Numbered from the stretch's first letter, positions 1 to 8,676 are shown. The stretch: DNA of 64,000 bases from CBDDEC01 sp965198045 (GCA_965198045.1 CBDAOL010000008.1:186001-250000), one strand, 5' to 3'. Numbers and translations are program-made. Notes: generated by a model from the sequence alone, not told the origin.

Positions 1-49
1 GCGGACGCCTCGCGGTGCCCGGGCTGCAGCTCACCCAGCGAGGAGCGCA

Positions 50-805
50 GTGACCTCGATCGGCGCGATCGTCTTCGACCTCTGGGGCACGCTCATGACC
101 GAGCGACGCGATGTCTTCCGCGAGCGAGCGCGCCTGCGCTTCGAAGGCGTGCGCCCCGTCCTCGACCGGCACGACATCGAGGTCGACCTCGAGACGTTTA
201 CGCGCACGCACCTCGAGTCGAACCGCCTCATCGGCGAAATGCAGAACGCCGGGCGCGACATCACCGCCGAGGAGCGCGCACGCCACGTCATCTACCAGTT
301 CGCGCCCCACGCCGCTGACCGCCTCGACGAGCGCGACATCGAGACCTTCGTGCAGGCGTACTCCGGCGCGGTCGTGGCGACGCCGCCCGTGCTGCTTGAG
401 GGCGCAGCCGGCGCGTTCGATGAGGCGCGCAGCCGTGGCCTCAGCGTCGGGCTGATCTCGAACACCGGCGTCTCCGCTGGCCGGCACCTGCGCGAGGTGT
501 TCGAGGCGGCGGGGATCCTCGATCGGTTCGACTCGCTGATCTTCAGCGACGAGCACGGCCACGCGAAGCCGCATCGCGAGCTGTTCGACCGCGCCGTTGA
601 CGAACTGGGCGTCGAGCCGCGCACGGCCGTCTTCGTTGGCGACACGCCTCGCTTCGACGTCGGTCCGCCGCGTCGCTATGGCTGGTGGGTCGTGCAGGTG
701 GGGGATCGCGATGACGGCGACCCGCCGGCGCACCGCCGCGTCGAGGGCGTCGCCGATGTCTTTGCCGCACTCGAGGAACTGGGTCTGCTGCCCTCGAACG
801 GCTAG
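50..805 (+). CDS. HAD-family hydrolase
   Basis: This is a haloacid-dehalogenase-superfamily hydrolase of 251 residues, most likely a cytosolic phosphatase; the substrate cannot be told from sequence. Motif I is FDLWGTL with nucleophile Asp10. Trp12 replaces the usual second Asp of phosphatase members. Motif II is Ser137 in LISNTG, motif III is Lys173 in HAKPH, and motif IV is GDTPRFD with Asp198 and Asp203. The cap lies roughly at residues 16-110. The GTG start is supported by AGGAG at 41-45. It stands alone ahead of the MBL hydrolase. The missing second Asp makes a non-phosphatase hydrolase possible. Confidence 0.85.
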   Translation: MTSIGAIVFDLWGTLMTERRDVFRERARLRFEGVRPVLDRHDIEVDLETFTRTHLESNRLIGEMQNAGRDITAEERARHVIYQFAPHAADRLDERDIETFVQAYSGAVVATPPVLLEGAAGAFDEARSRGLSVGLISNTGVSAGRHLREVFEAAGILDRFDSLIFSDEHGHAKPHRELFDRAVDELGVEPRTAVFVGDTPRFDVGPPRRYGWWVVQVGDRDDGDPPAHRRVEGVADVFAALEELGLLPSNG

Positions 806-901
806 CCCGGCGCGGCTGACCGATCGAGGCTGAGCGACTGCTGCGTTATGCTGCCGCGCGTTCGCCTGCCTTCGCCGGCGGCGCGCCCGGGGAGGAGTCG
901 C

Positions 902-1966
902 TTGGAGATCACGCCGGGACTGCACCAGCTGAAGACGCCGATGGTCGGTCCGGCGCTGCCGTACGTCATGCCGTATGCGTTCATCGGCAGCGAGGGCGTC
1001 TCGCTCTTCGACGCTGGCTTCGGCACGCCGGCGGCGATCGAGGCGATGACGAAGGAGCTGGCGACCCTCGGCTTCGAGCCGAAGGACATCCGTCGGCTCT
1101 TCATCTCCCACGCGCACCCGGACCACATTGGCATGGCCTCGTGGGTGAAGGAGCAATCGCCCGAGGCCGAAGTGCTGATGCTCGAGCGTGAGTGGCAGTG
1201 GATCCAGGACCGCTGGCTCGACAACGCCGCGTGGACGCAGCTCTCCGACCAGTGGCTCGTCGCCCACGGCGTCCCAGTCGAGGAGATCGAGGCAGCGCAT
1301 CGCGAAGGCGCACTCTCGCCGACCTCGCCGCGGGTGGAGTCGAGTGATGCGGACGACGGCGAGGCCAAGCCGGAGCAGCCCTCGGGCAGTGGCGGACGCA
1401 GCCCGTTCGCGGCGATCGAGCCGGACATCACGTTGCAGGACGGCGAGGTCGTCGAGTTCGACGACTGGCGGCTGCGCGCGGTCTGGACGCCGGGGCACAC
1501 GCCCGGTCACATGTGCATGTACGAGCCCAACCGGAAGCTGATGTTCACCGGCGACCACGTCCTCCCCTATATCTCGCCGAACGTCTCGCTGCACGCGGAC
1601 CAGGAGGGGTCGAGCCCCCTCAAGGACTTCCGCGCGTCGCTGGAGAAGGTCGGCGCCTTCGACGTCGAGCGCGCCCTGCCGGCGCACGAGTTCACGATCC
1701 CGGACCTGCGCGCCCGCTGCGATGTGCTGTTGCACCACCACGACGACCGCCTCGAAGAGGTGCGCAGCGCCATCGGCGACGGCCAAGCGTCCGGCCGTGA
1801 TGTCTCGCAGCGCGTCCTGTGGAACACCGGGCCGTTCGACGACTTCAACATCTTCATGAAGCGCTCCGCCGTCGGCGAAACGCTGGCGCACCTCCAGCTC
1901 CTCGAAGGCATCGGCCGTGTCGAACGCGTCGAGGACGGCGATCGGGTGGTCTGGCGACAGGCGTGA
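902..1966 (+). CDS. MBL-fold metallo-hydrolase
   Basis: This is a metallo-beta-lactamase-fold hydrolase of 354 residues that probably binds two zinc or iron ions. The first ligand set is SHAHPDH (His70, His72, Asp74, His75). Further ligands are the His in TPGHTPGH, the Asp in FTGDH and the His in ALPAHEF. The C-terminal ~80 residues resemble the winged-helix tail of LACTB2-like enzymes. A low-complexity, charged insertion sits around residues 135-165. I chose the TTG at 902 because GGGGAGGAG (890-898) lies just upstream; an in-frame ATG at 848 would add 18 Arg/Pro-rich residues with no family support. The substrate is unknown (RNA, thioester or glyoxalase-like). Confidence 0.85.
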   Translation: MEITPGLHQLKTPMVGPALPYVMPYAFIGSEGVSLFDAGFGTPAAIEAMTKELATLGFEPKDIRRLFISHAHPDHIGMASWVKEQSPEAEVLMLEREWQWIQDRWLDNAAWTQLSDQWLVAHGVPVEEIEAAHREGALSPTSPRVESSDADDGEAKPEQPSGSGGRSPFAAIEPDITLQDGEVVEFDDWRLRAVWTPGHTPGHMCMYEPNRKLMFTGDHVLPYISPNVSLHADQEGSSPLKDFRASLEKVGAFDVERALPAHEFTIPDLRARCDVLLHHHDDRLEEVRSAIGDGQASGRDVSQRVLWNTGPFDDFNIFMKRSAVGETLAHLQLLEGIGRVERVEDGDRVVWRQA

Positions 1967-2041
1967 GCGGCGAGCCCTGCGCCCCGCCTCGACGCGGTGC
2001 GACAATCGACGCATGAGCCCCGCAGCGAACCCTGACCGACG

Positions 2042-3451
2042 ATGAGCCTGCGCACGCGCGCCGCCGTACTGGCCGGTCGCGCCGCGGGGACGGCAGCGCG
2101 CCGCCTCGGACGCGGCGGCGGCACCGCTCTGCCCGGCTTGATCGCGGGCGGGATCGCGCCGGACCTCCTGTCGAGGCTGGGGCGCGAGCCGGGTCATGGC
2201 GCGGTCATGATCACCGGCACCAACGGGAAGACCACCACGACCCACCTCGTCAGCTCGATCGCGCGCGCGGCGGGGCTGGAGCCGCTGACCAACGGCGCCG
2301 GATCGAACCTCGAACGAGGGCTCGTCGCCGCCTATGTCGACGAGAGCGCAACGGGCGGCGGTCTCGCTCGGGCCGCGAACCGGCTCGCCGTGCTCGAAGT
2401 CGACGAGGCGGTGCTCCCGCACGCCGCGCGCCAGGTCGAGCCACACGTGATCACGTTCCTCAATCTCTTCCGCGACCAGCTCGATCGCTACGGCGAGGTG
2501 CATGCCATCGGCACCCGCTGGCACGCACTGCTCGATGGCCGCGACTGGCCCTCCATCGCCGTGAACGCCGACGACCCCACGGTGGCGCAGCTCGCCGAGC
2601 ACGCGCCCGCCATCACGTTTGGCGTCGACGCTCCCGAGGTGCTCGCCACGGGCGATGCGTCGAATGTGCTCGATCACGCCTCGGACGCCCGCTTCTGCTC
2701 TTGCGGCGGACGGATCGAGTACGACGCCGTCGCCTTCGGGCACCTCGGTCACTGGCGCTGTGACAGCTGCTCCCGCCGCCGGTCTCGACCCGCGGTCGTC
2801 GCCACCCAGGTCGCGCTCCAGGAGCGCGGCAGCGACGTCACCATCGAAATCGCCGGCGAGGCGATCGAGGTGTCGCTCGGCTTCGCCGGGCTGTACAGCG
2901 TGTACAACGCGCTGGCCGCCGCGGCGACGGCGCATGCGGCGGGCCTGCCCGCCTCAGCGATCGCCGAGGGACTGGCGGCTGCCGCGCCCGCCTTCGGGCG
3001 GCAGGAGCGCCTGATGATCGAGTTGCCGGACGGCCCGCGCGAGGCGCGGCTCCTGCTCGCGAAGAACCCGACCGGGCTGAACGAGGTGCTGCGGCTCCTT
3101 GTCGCTGCGACCGAGCGGCCGACGGCGCTGTTGATCCTCAACGACGGCATCCAGGACGGACAGGACGTCTCCTGGATCTACGATGCGGACCTCGAGGTGC
3201 TCGGGGAACGCCCGCCCGTCCTGCTCTGCGCGGGCGACCGGGCGCACGACCTCGCGCAGCGCTGCGTGATCGCAGGCGTTCCGCCGGCTGGCGTCGAACC
3301 TGACATCGCGCCCGCCCTCGACCAGGCGCTGGCGATGACACCGGCGGGCGGCCGGCTGGAGGTGGTGCCGACCTACACCGCGATGCTCGAGGTCCGTGAG
3401 CTGATCGCTCGCCTGGCCGGCGCCCGCCGCTACTGGGAGCGTCCCGCATGA
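2042..3451 (+). CDS. murT: Lipid II isoglutaminyl synthase, MurT subunit
   Basis: MurT is the Mur-ligase-like subunit that amidates D-Glu of lipid II to D-isoglutamine, using ammonia supplied by GatD. The P-loop GTNGKTTTTH lies at about residues 59-68. A Cys4 zinc ribbon (CSCGG then CDSC, around 220-245) is inserted in the central domain, as is typical of MurT. The C-terminal DUF1727 domain carries LAKNPTGLNEVL. The 469-residue length fits the family. The stop codon overlaps the gatD start (ATGA), so the pair is translationally coupled. It points to a Gram-positive-type wall chemistry. Confidence 0.95.
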   Translation: MSLRTRAAVLAGRAAGTAARRLGRGGGTALPGLIAGGIAPDLLSRLGREPGHGAVMITGTNGKTTTTHLVSSIARAAGLEPLTNGAGSNLERGLVAAYVDESATGGGLARAANRLAVLEVDEAVLPHAARQVEPHVITFLNLFRDQLDRYGEVHAIGTRWHALLDGRDWPSIAVNADDPTVAQLAEHAPAITFGVDAPEVLATGDASNVLDHASDARFCSCGGRIEYDAVAFGHLGHWRCDSCSRRRSRPAVVATQVALQERGSDVTIEIAGEAIEVSLGFAGLYSVYNALAAAATAHAAGLPASAIAEGLAAAAPAFGRQERLMIELPDGPREARLLLAKNPTGLNEVLRLLVAATERPTALLILNDGIQDGQDVSWIYDADLEVLGERPPVLLCAGDRAHDLAQRCVIAGVPPAGVEPDIAPALDQALAMTPAGGRLEVVPTYTAMLEVRELIARLAGARRYWERPA

Positions 3452-4251
3452 GTGCCGCGGCGATGGACCGATCCATTCGCGTGGTGACGCTCTACGAGGA
3501 CGTGATGAACGTCTATGCCGACCGCGGCAACCGGCTCGCGCTCGCCGCGCGCGCCGCCGAGCACGGTGTGGCCATCGAGGTCTCGTCGGTGAGCCTCGGC
3601 GACGCGTCGCCGGAGACGGCGGACCTGGTGCTGATCGGCGGCGGGCAGGACGCCGAGCAGCACCGCATCGCCGGCGACCTGGCCGCGCGGTCCTCGACGC
3701 TCCACGCCTGGGCTGACGACGACGTGGCGATGCTCGCGGTCTGCGGCGGCTTCCAGCTCTTCGGCCACTGGTACCGCGACGCCTGGGGCGAGACGATCGA
3801 CGGCGTCGGCCTCTTCGATGTCACCACGGTCGCGCCGCCCTCAGGTACCGCACATCGCTGGTCCCGCGCCATCGGCGACGTGCTCGCCACCGCCACGGTG
3901 GAGGGCGTCGGCGAGGTCGTCGGGTTCGAGAACCACGCGGGCCGCAGCTACCTCGGTCCCGCCGCGCGCCCGTTCGCGAGCGTCGAGTTTGGCCATGGCA
4001 ACAACGGCGACGACGGCAGCGAGGGTGCGATCTATCGCGCGGCGATCGGCACCTACCTGCACGGATCGCTGCTGCCGAAGAACCCGGCGCTGCTCGACCA
4101 GCTCCTCGACGCCGCGCTCGCGCATCGCTACGGCCCGCCCGACGGCGGCTCGCACCTCGATGCGTTGCCTGCGCCGTGGGCGGATCGCGCGCACGAGGAG
4201 GCGGCCGCCGTGGCCCGGCGGCGTGCGCCGCGCTTCGTCGGTGCGCACTGA
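3448..4251 (+). CDS. gatD: Lipid II isoglutaminyl synthase, glutaminase subunit GatD
   Basis: GatD is the class I glutamine amidotransferase of the CobB/CobQ type that hydrolyses glutamine and passes ammonia to MurT. The nucleophile is Cys99 in AVCGGFQLFG and the catalytic His is His205 in YLHGSLLPKNP. The N-terminal LYEDVMNVYADRGN is the family's start signature. It is 267 residues long, slightly more than typical, with a short Arg-rich tail. It overlaps murT by 4 nt. No other substrate is plausible given this neighbour. Confidence 0.95.
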   Translation: MSAAAMDRSIRVVTLYEDVMNVYADRGNRLALAARAAEHGVAIEVSSVSLGDASPETADLVLIGGGQDAEQHRIAGDLAARSSTLHAWADDDVAMLAVCGGFQLFGHWYRDAWGETIDGVGLFDVTTVAPPSGTAHRWSRAIGDVLATATVEGVGEVVGFENHAGRSYLGPAARPFASVEFGHGNNGDDGSEGAIYRAAIGTYLHGSLLPKNPALLDQLLDAALAHRYGPPDGGSHLDALPAPWADRAHEEAAAVARRRAPRFVGAH

Positions 4252-4332
4252 CACGCTGGGGGCCGGACCGATGAGTTTCCCCGTGGTGCTTGCTACGCTG
4301 GCTGCGGCGGGCAGGGCACGGATGGAGCGCCG

Positions 4333-5151
4333 ATGATCCAGCGCATGCCTGCGCGCCTTCGCGCTGCTCGCCCGCTGCTGGTCCTTGCGATCCTGGCGAC
4401 GCTGCTCGTCGCAGGCTGCCTCGGCGGCGACGATGACGATGTCGATGTCACCGTCAACGGGACCCCACTGGCTACCGCCACCGTCGACACCACCACCGTA
4501 CCGACGCCCACGCCGACGCTCGCGCCCGTCGACCCGCCTCCGCTCACCAGCGAGCTCGACCCCGGCAACCTCGCAGGCTTCACCTTCCCGATCGCCGGCG
4601 GCTGCCTGCCCTCGCGGGATGCCGTGTTGCCGAACGCTCCACGCGTCTACCGCAATGGCGTGCACGAGGGCGTCGACCTGTACAACGGGGATGTCTGCAC
4701 CTCGATCACTCGGGGGCTCGAGGTCATGTCGATGTACGACGGGATCGTCGTGCGTGCCGACCACAACTACCTCGACATCACGCCGGAGCAAGTGATCGAA
4801 CTCGCGGCGAAGACCGCCGAGCAGGGGTTCACCGACCCTGAGACGCTCAACATCTACCGTGGCCGCCAGGTCTGGGTTGACCATGGCAACGGCATCGTCA
4901 CGCGCTATGCGCACCTCGAGGGGGTTGCGGACGGCATCGAGGTGGGCGTGCGGGTCGAGGCGGGCGAGGTGATCGCCTACATCGGCGAGTCGGGGACGCC
5001 GGAGTCGGTGACCGACCCGGGCACCGAGGTGCATCTGCACGCCGAGGTCCGCGTCGGTGACTCGTTCCTCGGCGCTGACCTGCCGCCCACGGAGGTGCGC
5101 GGGCTCTACGACCTCCTGTTCAATGGCAGCGGCGAGCAGAGCGGCGGATAG
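4333..5151 (+). CDS. M23-family lipoprotein, putative peptidoglycan hydrolase
   Basis: A 272-residue lipoprotein with a LytM-type metallopeptidase domain. The N-terminus is a signal peptide ending in lipobox LLVAGC with lipidated Cys29. A Thr/Pro-rich linker (about residues 45-72) follows. The M23 zinc site is complete: His111-x3-Asp115 in HEGVDLY, His194 in RYAHL and His234-x-His236 in VHLHAE. It probably cleaves or binds wall peptides outside the membrane. It lies 80 nt after gatD and just before lgt, the enzyme that lipidates such proteins. A -10-like TACGCT lies at 4292-4297. An inactive regulator is less likely because all ligands are present. Confidence 0.88.
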   Translation: MIQRMPARLRAARPLLVLAILATLLVAGCLGGDDDDVDVTVNGTPLATATVDTTTVPTPTPTLAPVDPPPLTSELDPGNLAGFTFPIAGGCLPSRDAVLPNAPRVYRNGVHEGVDLYNGDVCTSITRGLEVMSMYDGIVVRADHNYLDITPEQVIELAAKTAEQGFTDPETLNIYRGRQVWVDHGNGIVTRYAHLEGVADGIEVGVRVEAGEVIAYIGESGTPESVTDPGTEVHLHAEVRVGDSFLGADLPPTEVRGLYDLLFNGSGEQSGG

Positions 5152-5260
5152 CCCTCGATCGTGCCGCGCGCTGCGCGTGACGGGCGTCTCTGTCTCGCGG
5201 ATCGGTCGGCGCGTACGATGACCGACAGCACGGCAACCTTCGAGGATTGAGGCCGCGAAC

Positions 5261-6115
5261 GTGACACCGCTGTCGATCACCATCGGCTGGGACCCCGATA
5301 TCACCGAGATCGCCGGGCTGCTGATCACGTGGCACGGGCTGTTCACCGCGGTCGCGATCCTCGTCGGGGTACAGCTGACGATGCGCATGGCGCGCCGCAC
5401 CGGCTACGACGAGGACGACGCCTACACGCTGGCGCTGATCGCCGTGCCCGCGGGCATCGTCGGAGCACGTGCGCTCTACGTGATCGAGAACATCGACAGC
5501 ATCGACAGCCTTCGTGACGCGATCGCCATCACCGAGGGCGGCATCTCGATCTGGGGCGCCATCCTCGGCGGCGTGCTCGGGCCGGTGCTGTTCTCGCTCT
5601 GGCGCGGGTGGCGCATCGCGCTACCGCTCGACATCGCTGCGGTCGGCCTCATCCTCGGACAGGCGCTCGGCCGCCTGGGCGACCTCGTCAACGGCGAACA
5701 CCTCGCACGCGCGACCGATTGGCCCTGGGGCGTCACCTACAGCCACCCCAACTCCCCGGCGTTCGCGCACTCGCTGCAGGTCGGTCCGCACCACCCGGCG
5801 ACGACGTACGAACTCCTCGGCGATCTCGTGATCTTCGGCGTGCTCGCGTACCTCTTCTTCGGCCCCTTCGCACGCCGTCGCGGGCTGGTCTTCCTCAGCT
5901 ACCTCGTGAGCTACTCGGGGATGCGCTTCTTCCTCACCTACTCACGCATCGACTCCGCGGAGACCCTCGGCGGCCTGCTGCGTGTGCCGCAACTCGTCTC
6001 CCTGGTCGTCATCCTGGCGGCGATTCCGGTGCTGATCTGGTTCCTGCGCCGGCCACCGATCGATGACGGAGCCGATCTCGCCGAGGGCCGCGCCGCGCCC
6101 TCCGGCGCTGGCTGA
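5261..6115 (+). CDS. lgt: Prolipoprotein diacylglyceryl transferase
   Basis: Lgt transfers a diacylglyceryl group from phosphatidylglycerol to the lipobox Cys of prolipoproteins in the membrane. The protein is 284 residues with about seven hydrophobic segments. The Lgt signature is visible as GRLGDLVNGEH, a variant of the usual GRxGNFxNxE. Also present are the HPATTYELL segment and the RFFLTYSRID segment near the C-terminus. The start is GTG. A -10-like TACGAT lies at 5214-5219, but I see no convincing -35 box. It stops 4 nt before the start chosen for the glutaredoxin-like gene. Confidence 0.93.
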   Translation: MTPLSITIGWDPDITEIAGLLITWHGLFTAVAILVGVQLTMRMARRTGYDEDDAYTLALIAVPAGIVGARALYVIENIDSIDSLRDAIAITEGGISIWGAILGGVLGPVLFSLWRGWRIALPLDIAAVGLILGQALGRLGDLVNGEHLARATDWPWGVTYSHPNSPAFAHSLQVGPHHPATTYELLGDLVIFGVLAYLFFGPFARRRGLVFLSYLVSYSGMRFFLTYSRIDSAETLGGLLRVPQLVSLVVILAAIPVLIWFLRRPPIDDGADLAEGRAAPSGAG

Positions 6116-6119
6116 CGCG

Positions 6120-6386
6120 ATGGCTGCGACGCCCGTCGAAGTCACGCTCTACATGCGCCCGGGCTGCCACCTGTGCGACGTGGCGAAGCACCAGCTCTAC
6201 GCCCTCGGCATGACGCACCCGCTCCGGGTCGTCGAGGTGAACATCGAGGACGACGACGAGCTTGTGAAACGCTACGATATCCAGATCCCGGCGATCGCGG
6301 TCGCCGGCGAGGACGTCACCCACGCCCCGATCGACCTCGACGCAGTGCGCCAGGCGGTCATGCTGGCACGCCGGGGCGAGAGCTAG
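6120..6386 (+). CDS. Glutaredoxin-like thiol protein
   Basis: A small 88-residue thioredoxin-fold protein. Its N-terminal strand is followed by PGCHLC with Cys16 and Cys19, and the cis-Pro loop is IQIPAIAV. This matches the glutaredoxin-like DUF836 family found beside membrane genes in many Gram-positive and Chloroflexi genomes. I prefer the ATG at 6120, which follows lgt's stop by 4 nt; an ATG at 6063 would overlap lgt by 53 nt and add a Pro/Ala-rich leader. Its stop overlaps the convergent minus-strand stop (CTAG). The redox partner is unknown. Confidence 0.82.
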   Translation: MAATPVEVTLYMRPGCHLCDVAKHQLYALGMTHPLRVVEVNIEDDDELVKRYDIQIPAIAVAGEDVTHAPIDLDAVRQAVMLARRGES

Positions 6387-6565
6387 CGGTCAGCGCCGCT
6401 CGCATGCGGCGGCGGTCGCCGTGATGAGTCCTGAGTGTCGTCACTTCGCTGCTGGTAGTCCTCAGCGGCGCGATCGGTCGCTGCGTTGACCTCTTCGAAC
6501 GTCGCCTTGCCGGCGAGGTAGCGCTCGTACACGTCGCGCACTCGATTGCGGGGCTTAGGCGTCAT
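6383..6565 (-). CDS. Small charged protein of unknown function
   Basis: A 60-residue protein whose first ~40 residues (MTPKPRNRVRDVYERYLAGK onward) look like an amphipathic helical domain, followed by a Ser/Asp/Arg-rich tail. A clear ribosome site, CGGAGG, lies 7 nt before the ATG (plus-strand 6573-6578), which argues that it is real. It overlaps the end of the upstream 114-residue gene by 11 nt, so the two form a coupled pair. An antitoxin-like role is conceivable from size and pairing, but no family is recognised. Confidence 0.6.
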   Translation of the reverse strand: MTPKPRNRVRDVYERYLAGKATFEEVNAATDRAAEDYQQRSDDTQDSSRRPPPHASGADR

Positions 6566-6899
6566 CCTGGAACCTCCGAAGTCCGACCACGAGTTCCGGT
6601 TCGTGGAGCAATGCCCAGTGCCAGTGCCAGTGCCAGTGCCGGGGCTCGATGGCGTGAACTACGTCGCCGACCGGCGGGAATGTTGTTGTGGCGAGGCTCG
6701 ACATCCGCGCGGGATGCTCGAGCTCGGCGAGGTCAACGAGGAGGATCATCGTGGCAGTCCGGGTCCGCGCGTGCTCGCTCTCGATGTCGAGCTCATGCTC
6801 GATCGCGTACTTGCAGACATCGCAACTCTCGGGTGCCGGCGGGAGGTGGCGGTCGAGCAAGGCGCGCCGATCGTTGGCGGCGGACTCACCCCCGACCAA
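6555..6899 (-). CDS. Hypothetical protein with His-Trp repeat
   Basis: An unrecognised 114-residue protein. It contains a CDVC pair near residue 26, a hydrophobic strand MILLVDLAELEH, and an eight-residue His-Trp alternation produced by four perfect hexanucleotide repeats. The TTG start has only a weak ribosome site, so the true N-terminus is uncertain. It is followed by the 60-residue gene with an 11-nt overlap. Its promoter must lie in 6900-6990, back to back with that of the SAM-riboswitch transcript. The pairing suggests a small accessory module, but function is unknown. Confidence 0.5.
   Translation of the reverse strand: MVGGESAANDRRALLDRHLPPAPESCDVCKYAIEHELDIESEHARTRTATMILLVDLAELEHPARMSSLATTTFPPVGDVVHAIEPRHWHWHWHWALLHEPELVVGLRRFQDDA
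6615..6638. repeat. Hexanucleotide microsatellite (CCAGTG)x4
   Basis: Four perfect tandem copies of CCAGTG. Read on the minus strand they encode His-Trp four times. Because the unit is 6 bp, gain or loss of copies would change length without shifting frame. Confidence 0.9.
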
Positions 6900-6993
6900 C
6901 GGGGACGAGTCTCGCCTATCTACGGGCAGGGTACGCGATCTGACAACCCCGACACACGCGTGAGCAATTTCAGCCGCGCGGTTTCGCCGTTCG

Positions 6994-7023
6994 TTGACAT
7001 AGCGAGGGAGCGCGGGCTAGCCT
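6994..7023 (+). promoter_or_regulatory. Sigma-70-type promoter of the SAM-riboswitch transcript
   Basis: A consensus -35 TTGACA (6994-6999) is followed after 18 nt by the -10-like TAGCCT (7018-7023). Transcription would begin near 7030, about 20 nt before the SAM-I aptamer, which is a sensible geometry. The -10 match is moderate. Confidence 0.6.
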
Positions 7024-7052
7024 CGATGGCACTCGCGTCGCGATGCGGCGCG

Positions 7053-7189
7053 GTTCATCCAGAGCGGTGGAGGGCTCGGCCCTGCGAAACCGCGGCAACC
7101 GACCGGCCTCGCGGCGCCCGCGATCGAGGTGGAGACGGTGCCAATTCCGACCCGGCGGCCCAAACGTAGTGGCTTCGGGAGAGATGAAC
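7053..7189 (+). promoter_or_regulatory. SAM-I (S-box) riboswitch
   Basis: The S-box core is plainly visible. P1 pairs GTTCATC (7053-7059) with GATGAAC (7183-7189). GGTGGAGGG follows at 7067-7075. The GAAACC and GGCAACC motifs lie around 7086-7100. GGTGCCAATTCC spans 7137-7148, and GAGAGATGAAC closes the aptamer. The leader to the ATG at 7393 is ~200 nt and holds a short GC hairpin (7264-7278) but no poly-U terminator, so the mode of control is not obvious. SAM binding normally lowers expression of methionine and sulfur genes, which informs the role of the downstream operon. The 6900-7392 gap contains only this and its promoter. Confidence 0.95.
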
Positions 7190-7392
7190 GGAAGGCGACC
7201 TGAGATGACCCACCTCGGACATCCGACCTCTGCTGCTCGCATGCGCATGATGGGTATGCCCTAGCCCGGACCTCGGGCCCTGGCCACGCGCGCCCGGGAC
7301 TCGATGCCGGGCGTTTCTGCACCCCGCACCGACTCACCAGCAGCATCGGCGCCACCCCTCGAGGGCCCGCGCCACCATCAAGGACCACCCCT

Positions 7393-8676
7393 ATGACGTT
7401 CAGTCACGCACTGCGCTGTCGTGAGTGCGAACGTGAGTACCCGCTGGCCCCGGTGTTCTCGTGCGAGTTCTGTTTCGGACCGCTCGAGGTCGCCTACGAC
7501 TACGACGGCATCCGCGAGTCGATGACCCGCGAAGCGATCGAGGCCGGCCCTGAGACGCTCTGGCGCTACGCGGACCTGCTCCCGGCCGATCCGGCGTTCA
7601 AGGTCGACATCGGCACCGGCTACACGCCGCTGATCCGCGCCGATCGTCTGGCGAAGGCGGTGGGGCTCGACACGCTCTGGCTCAAGAACGACACGGTGAA
7701 CCCCACCTGGTCGTTCAAGGACCGTGTCGTCAGCATCGCCATCGCAAAAGCGCGCGAGTTGGGGTTCGAGGCGATGGCCTGCGCATCGACGGGCAATCTC
7801 GCCAACTCCGTGGCGGCGCACTCCGCGGCGGCGGGCATGGACTGCTTCGTATTCATCCCGAACGACCTCGAGCAGGGCAAGGTCGTCGGCAGTGCGATCT
7901 ACTCGCCGACGCTCGTCATGGTCGAGGGTTCGTACGACGACGTGAACCGCCTCTGCACCGAGCTGTCGGTCGAGCGCCCGTGGGCGTTTGTCAACATCAA
8001 CGTGCGCCCGTACTACTCCGAGGGCTCGCGCACCATTGGCTTCGAGGTAGCGGAGCAGCTCGGCTGGCGCGCGCCCGACCACATCGTGGCGCCACTCGCC
8101 TCGGGCTCGATGTACACGAAGATCTGGAAAGGCCTGCAGGAGTTCGCCAAACTCGGTCTGATCGAGGCGCCGTCGACGCGCATGTCGGGTGGACAGGCGA
8201 CCGGCTGTTCTCCGATCGCGACGGCCTACAAGGAAGAGACGTTCAACTTCGTCCCGCAGAAGCCGAACACGATCGCCCGCTCGCTGGCGATCGGGAACCC
8301 GGCGGACGGGTACTACGCGCTGAAGCAGATGGAGGAGACCGGGGGTGGCGCTGAGATGGCGACCGACCCGGAGATCGTCGACGGCATCAAGCTGCTCGCC
8401 GAGACCGAGGGCATCTTCGCTGAGACGGCGGGCGGCGTGACCGTGGCCTGCCTGCAGAAGTTCGTCGAGAGCGGCTTCATCCGCCGCGACGAGGAGACCG
8501 TCGCCATCATTTCCGGTGGTGGCCTGAAGACCGTCGAGGCCGTCCAGGACGAGGTGGTCGAGCCGCTCCGCGTGCCGGCCGCCGTCGATGCGTTCAACGA
8601 GGCGCTGTCGGCTCGCGACGCTGTCGGCGACACTGTCAGCGAGACGGTGCCCGTAGGGGCAGGAAGCGAATCATGA
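7393..8676 (+). CDS. Threonine-synthase-like PLP enzyme under SAM riboswitch
   Basis: A fold-type II PLP enzyme of 427 residues with an N-terminal zinc ribbon (Cys9, Cys12, Cys24, Cys27), as in archaeal-type threonine synthases. PLP Lys109 sits in NPTWSFKDR, where canonical ThrC has NPTGSFKDRG. The phosphate-loop region reads ASTGNLANS instead of ASTGNTSAS. A canonical thrC follows hom at the end of the window, so this copy probably has another job. The SAM riboswitch, the coupled NIL gene (ATGA overlap) and the sulfur carrier downstream suggest methionine or homocysteine synthesis, perhaps from O-phosphohomoserine. That role is my inference; a true threonine synthase cannot be excluded. Confidence 0.85.
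   Translation: MTFSHALRCRECEREYPLAPVFSCEFCFGPLEVAYDYDGIRESMTREAIEAGPETLWRYADLLPADPAFKVDIGTGYTPLIRADRLAKAVGLDTLWLKNDTVNPTWSFKDRVVSIAIAKARELGFEAMACASTGNLANSVAAHSAAAGMDCFVFIPNDLEQGKVVGSAIYSPTLVMVEGSYDDVNRLCTELSVERPWAFVNINVRPYYSEGSRTIGFEVAEQLGWRAPDHIVAPLASGSMYTKIWKGLQEFAKLGLIEAPSTRMSGGQATGCSPIATAYKEETFNFVPQKPNTIARSLAIGNPADGYYALKQMEETGGGAEMATDPEIVDGIKLLAETEGIFAETAGGVTVACLQKFVESGFIRRDEETVAIISGGGLKTVEAVQDEVVEPLRVPAAVDAFNEALSARDAVGDTVSETVPVGAGSES

Noticed and set aside
3841..5400. A 519-residue minus-strand open frame across gatD and the M23 gene
   Set aside because: Spans several recognisable + strand genes and has shadow-type composition.
6970..7388. Minus-strand open frames over the SAM riboswitch
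   Set aside because: They cover the conserved aptamer and have no ribosome site or domain sense.
7393..8676. Simple annotation as the genome's threonine synthase
   Set aside because: A canonical thrC follows hom at 63.2 kb, and the riboswitch and sulfur genes here point to another role; kept as an alternative only.
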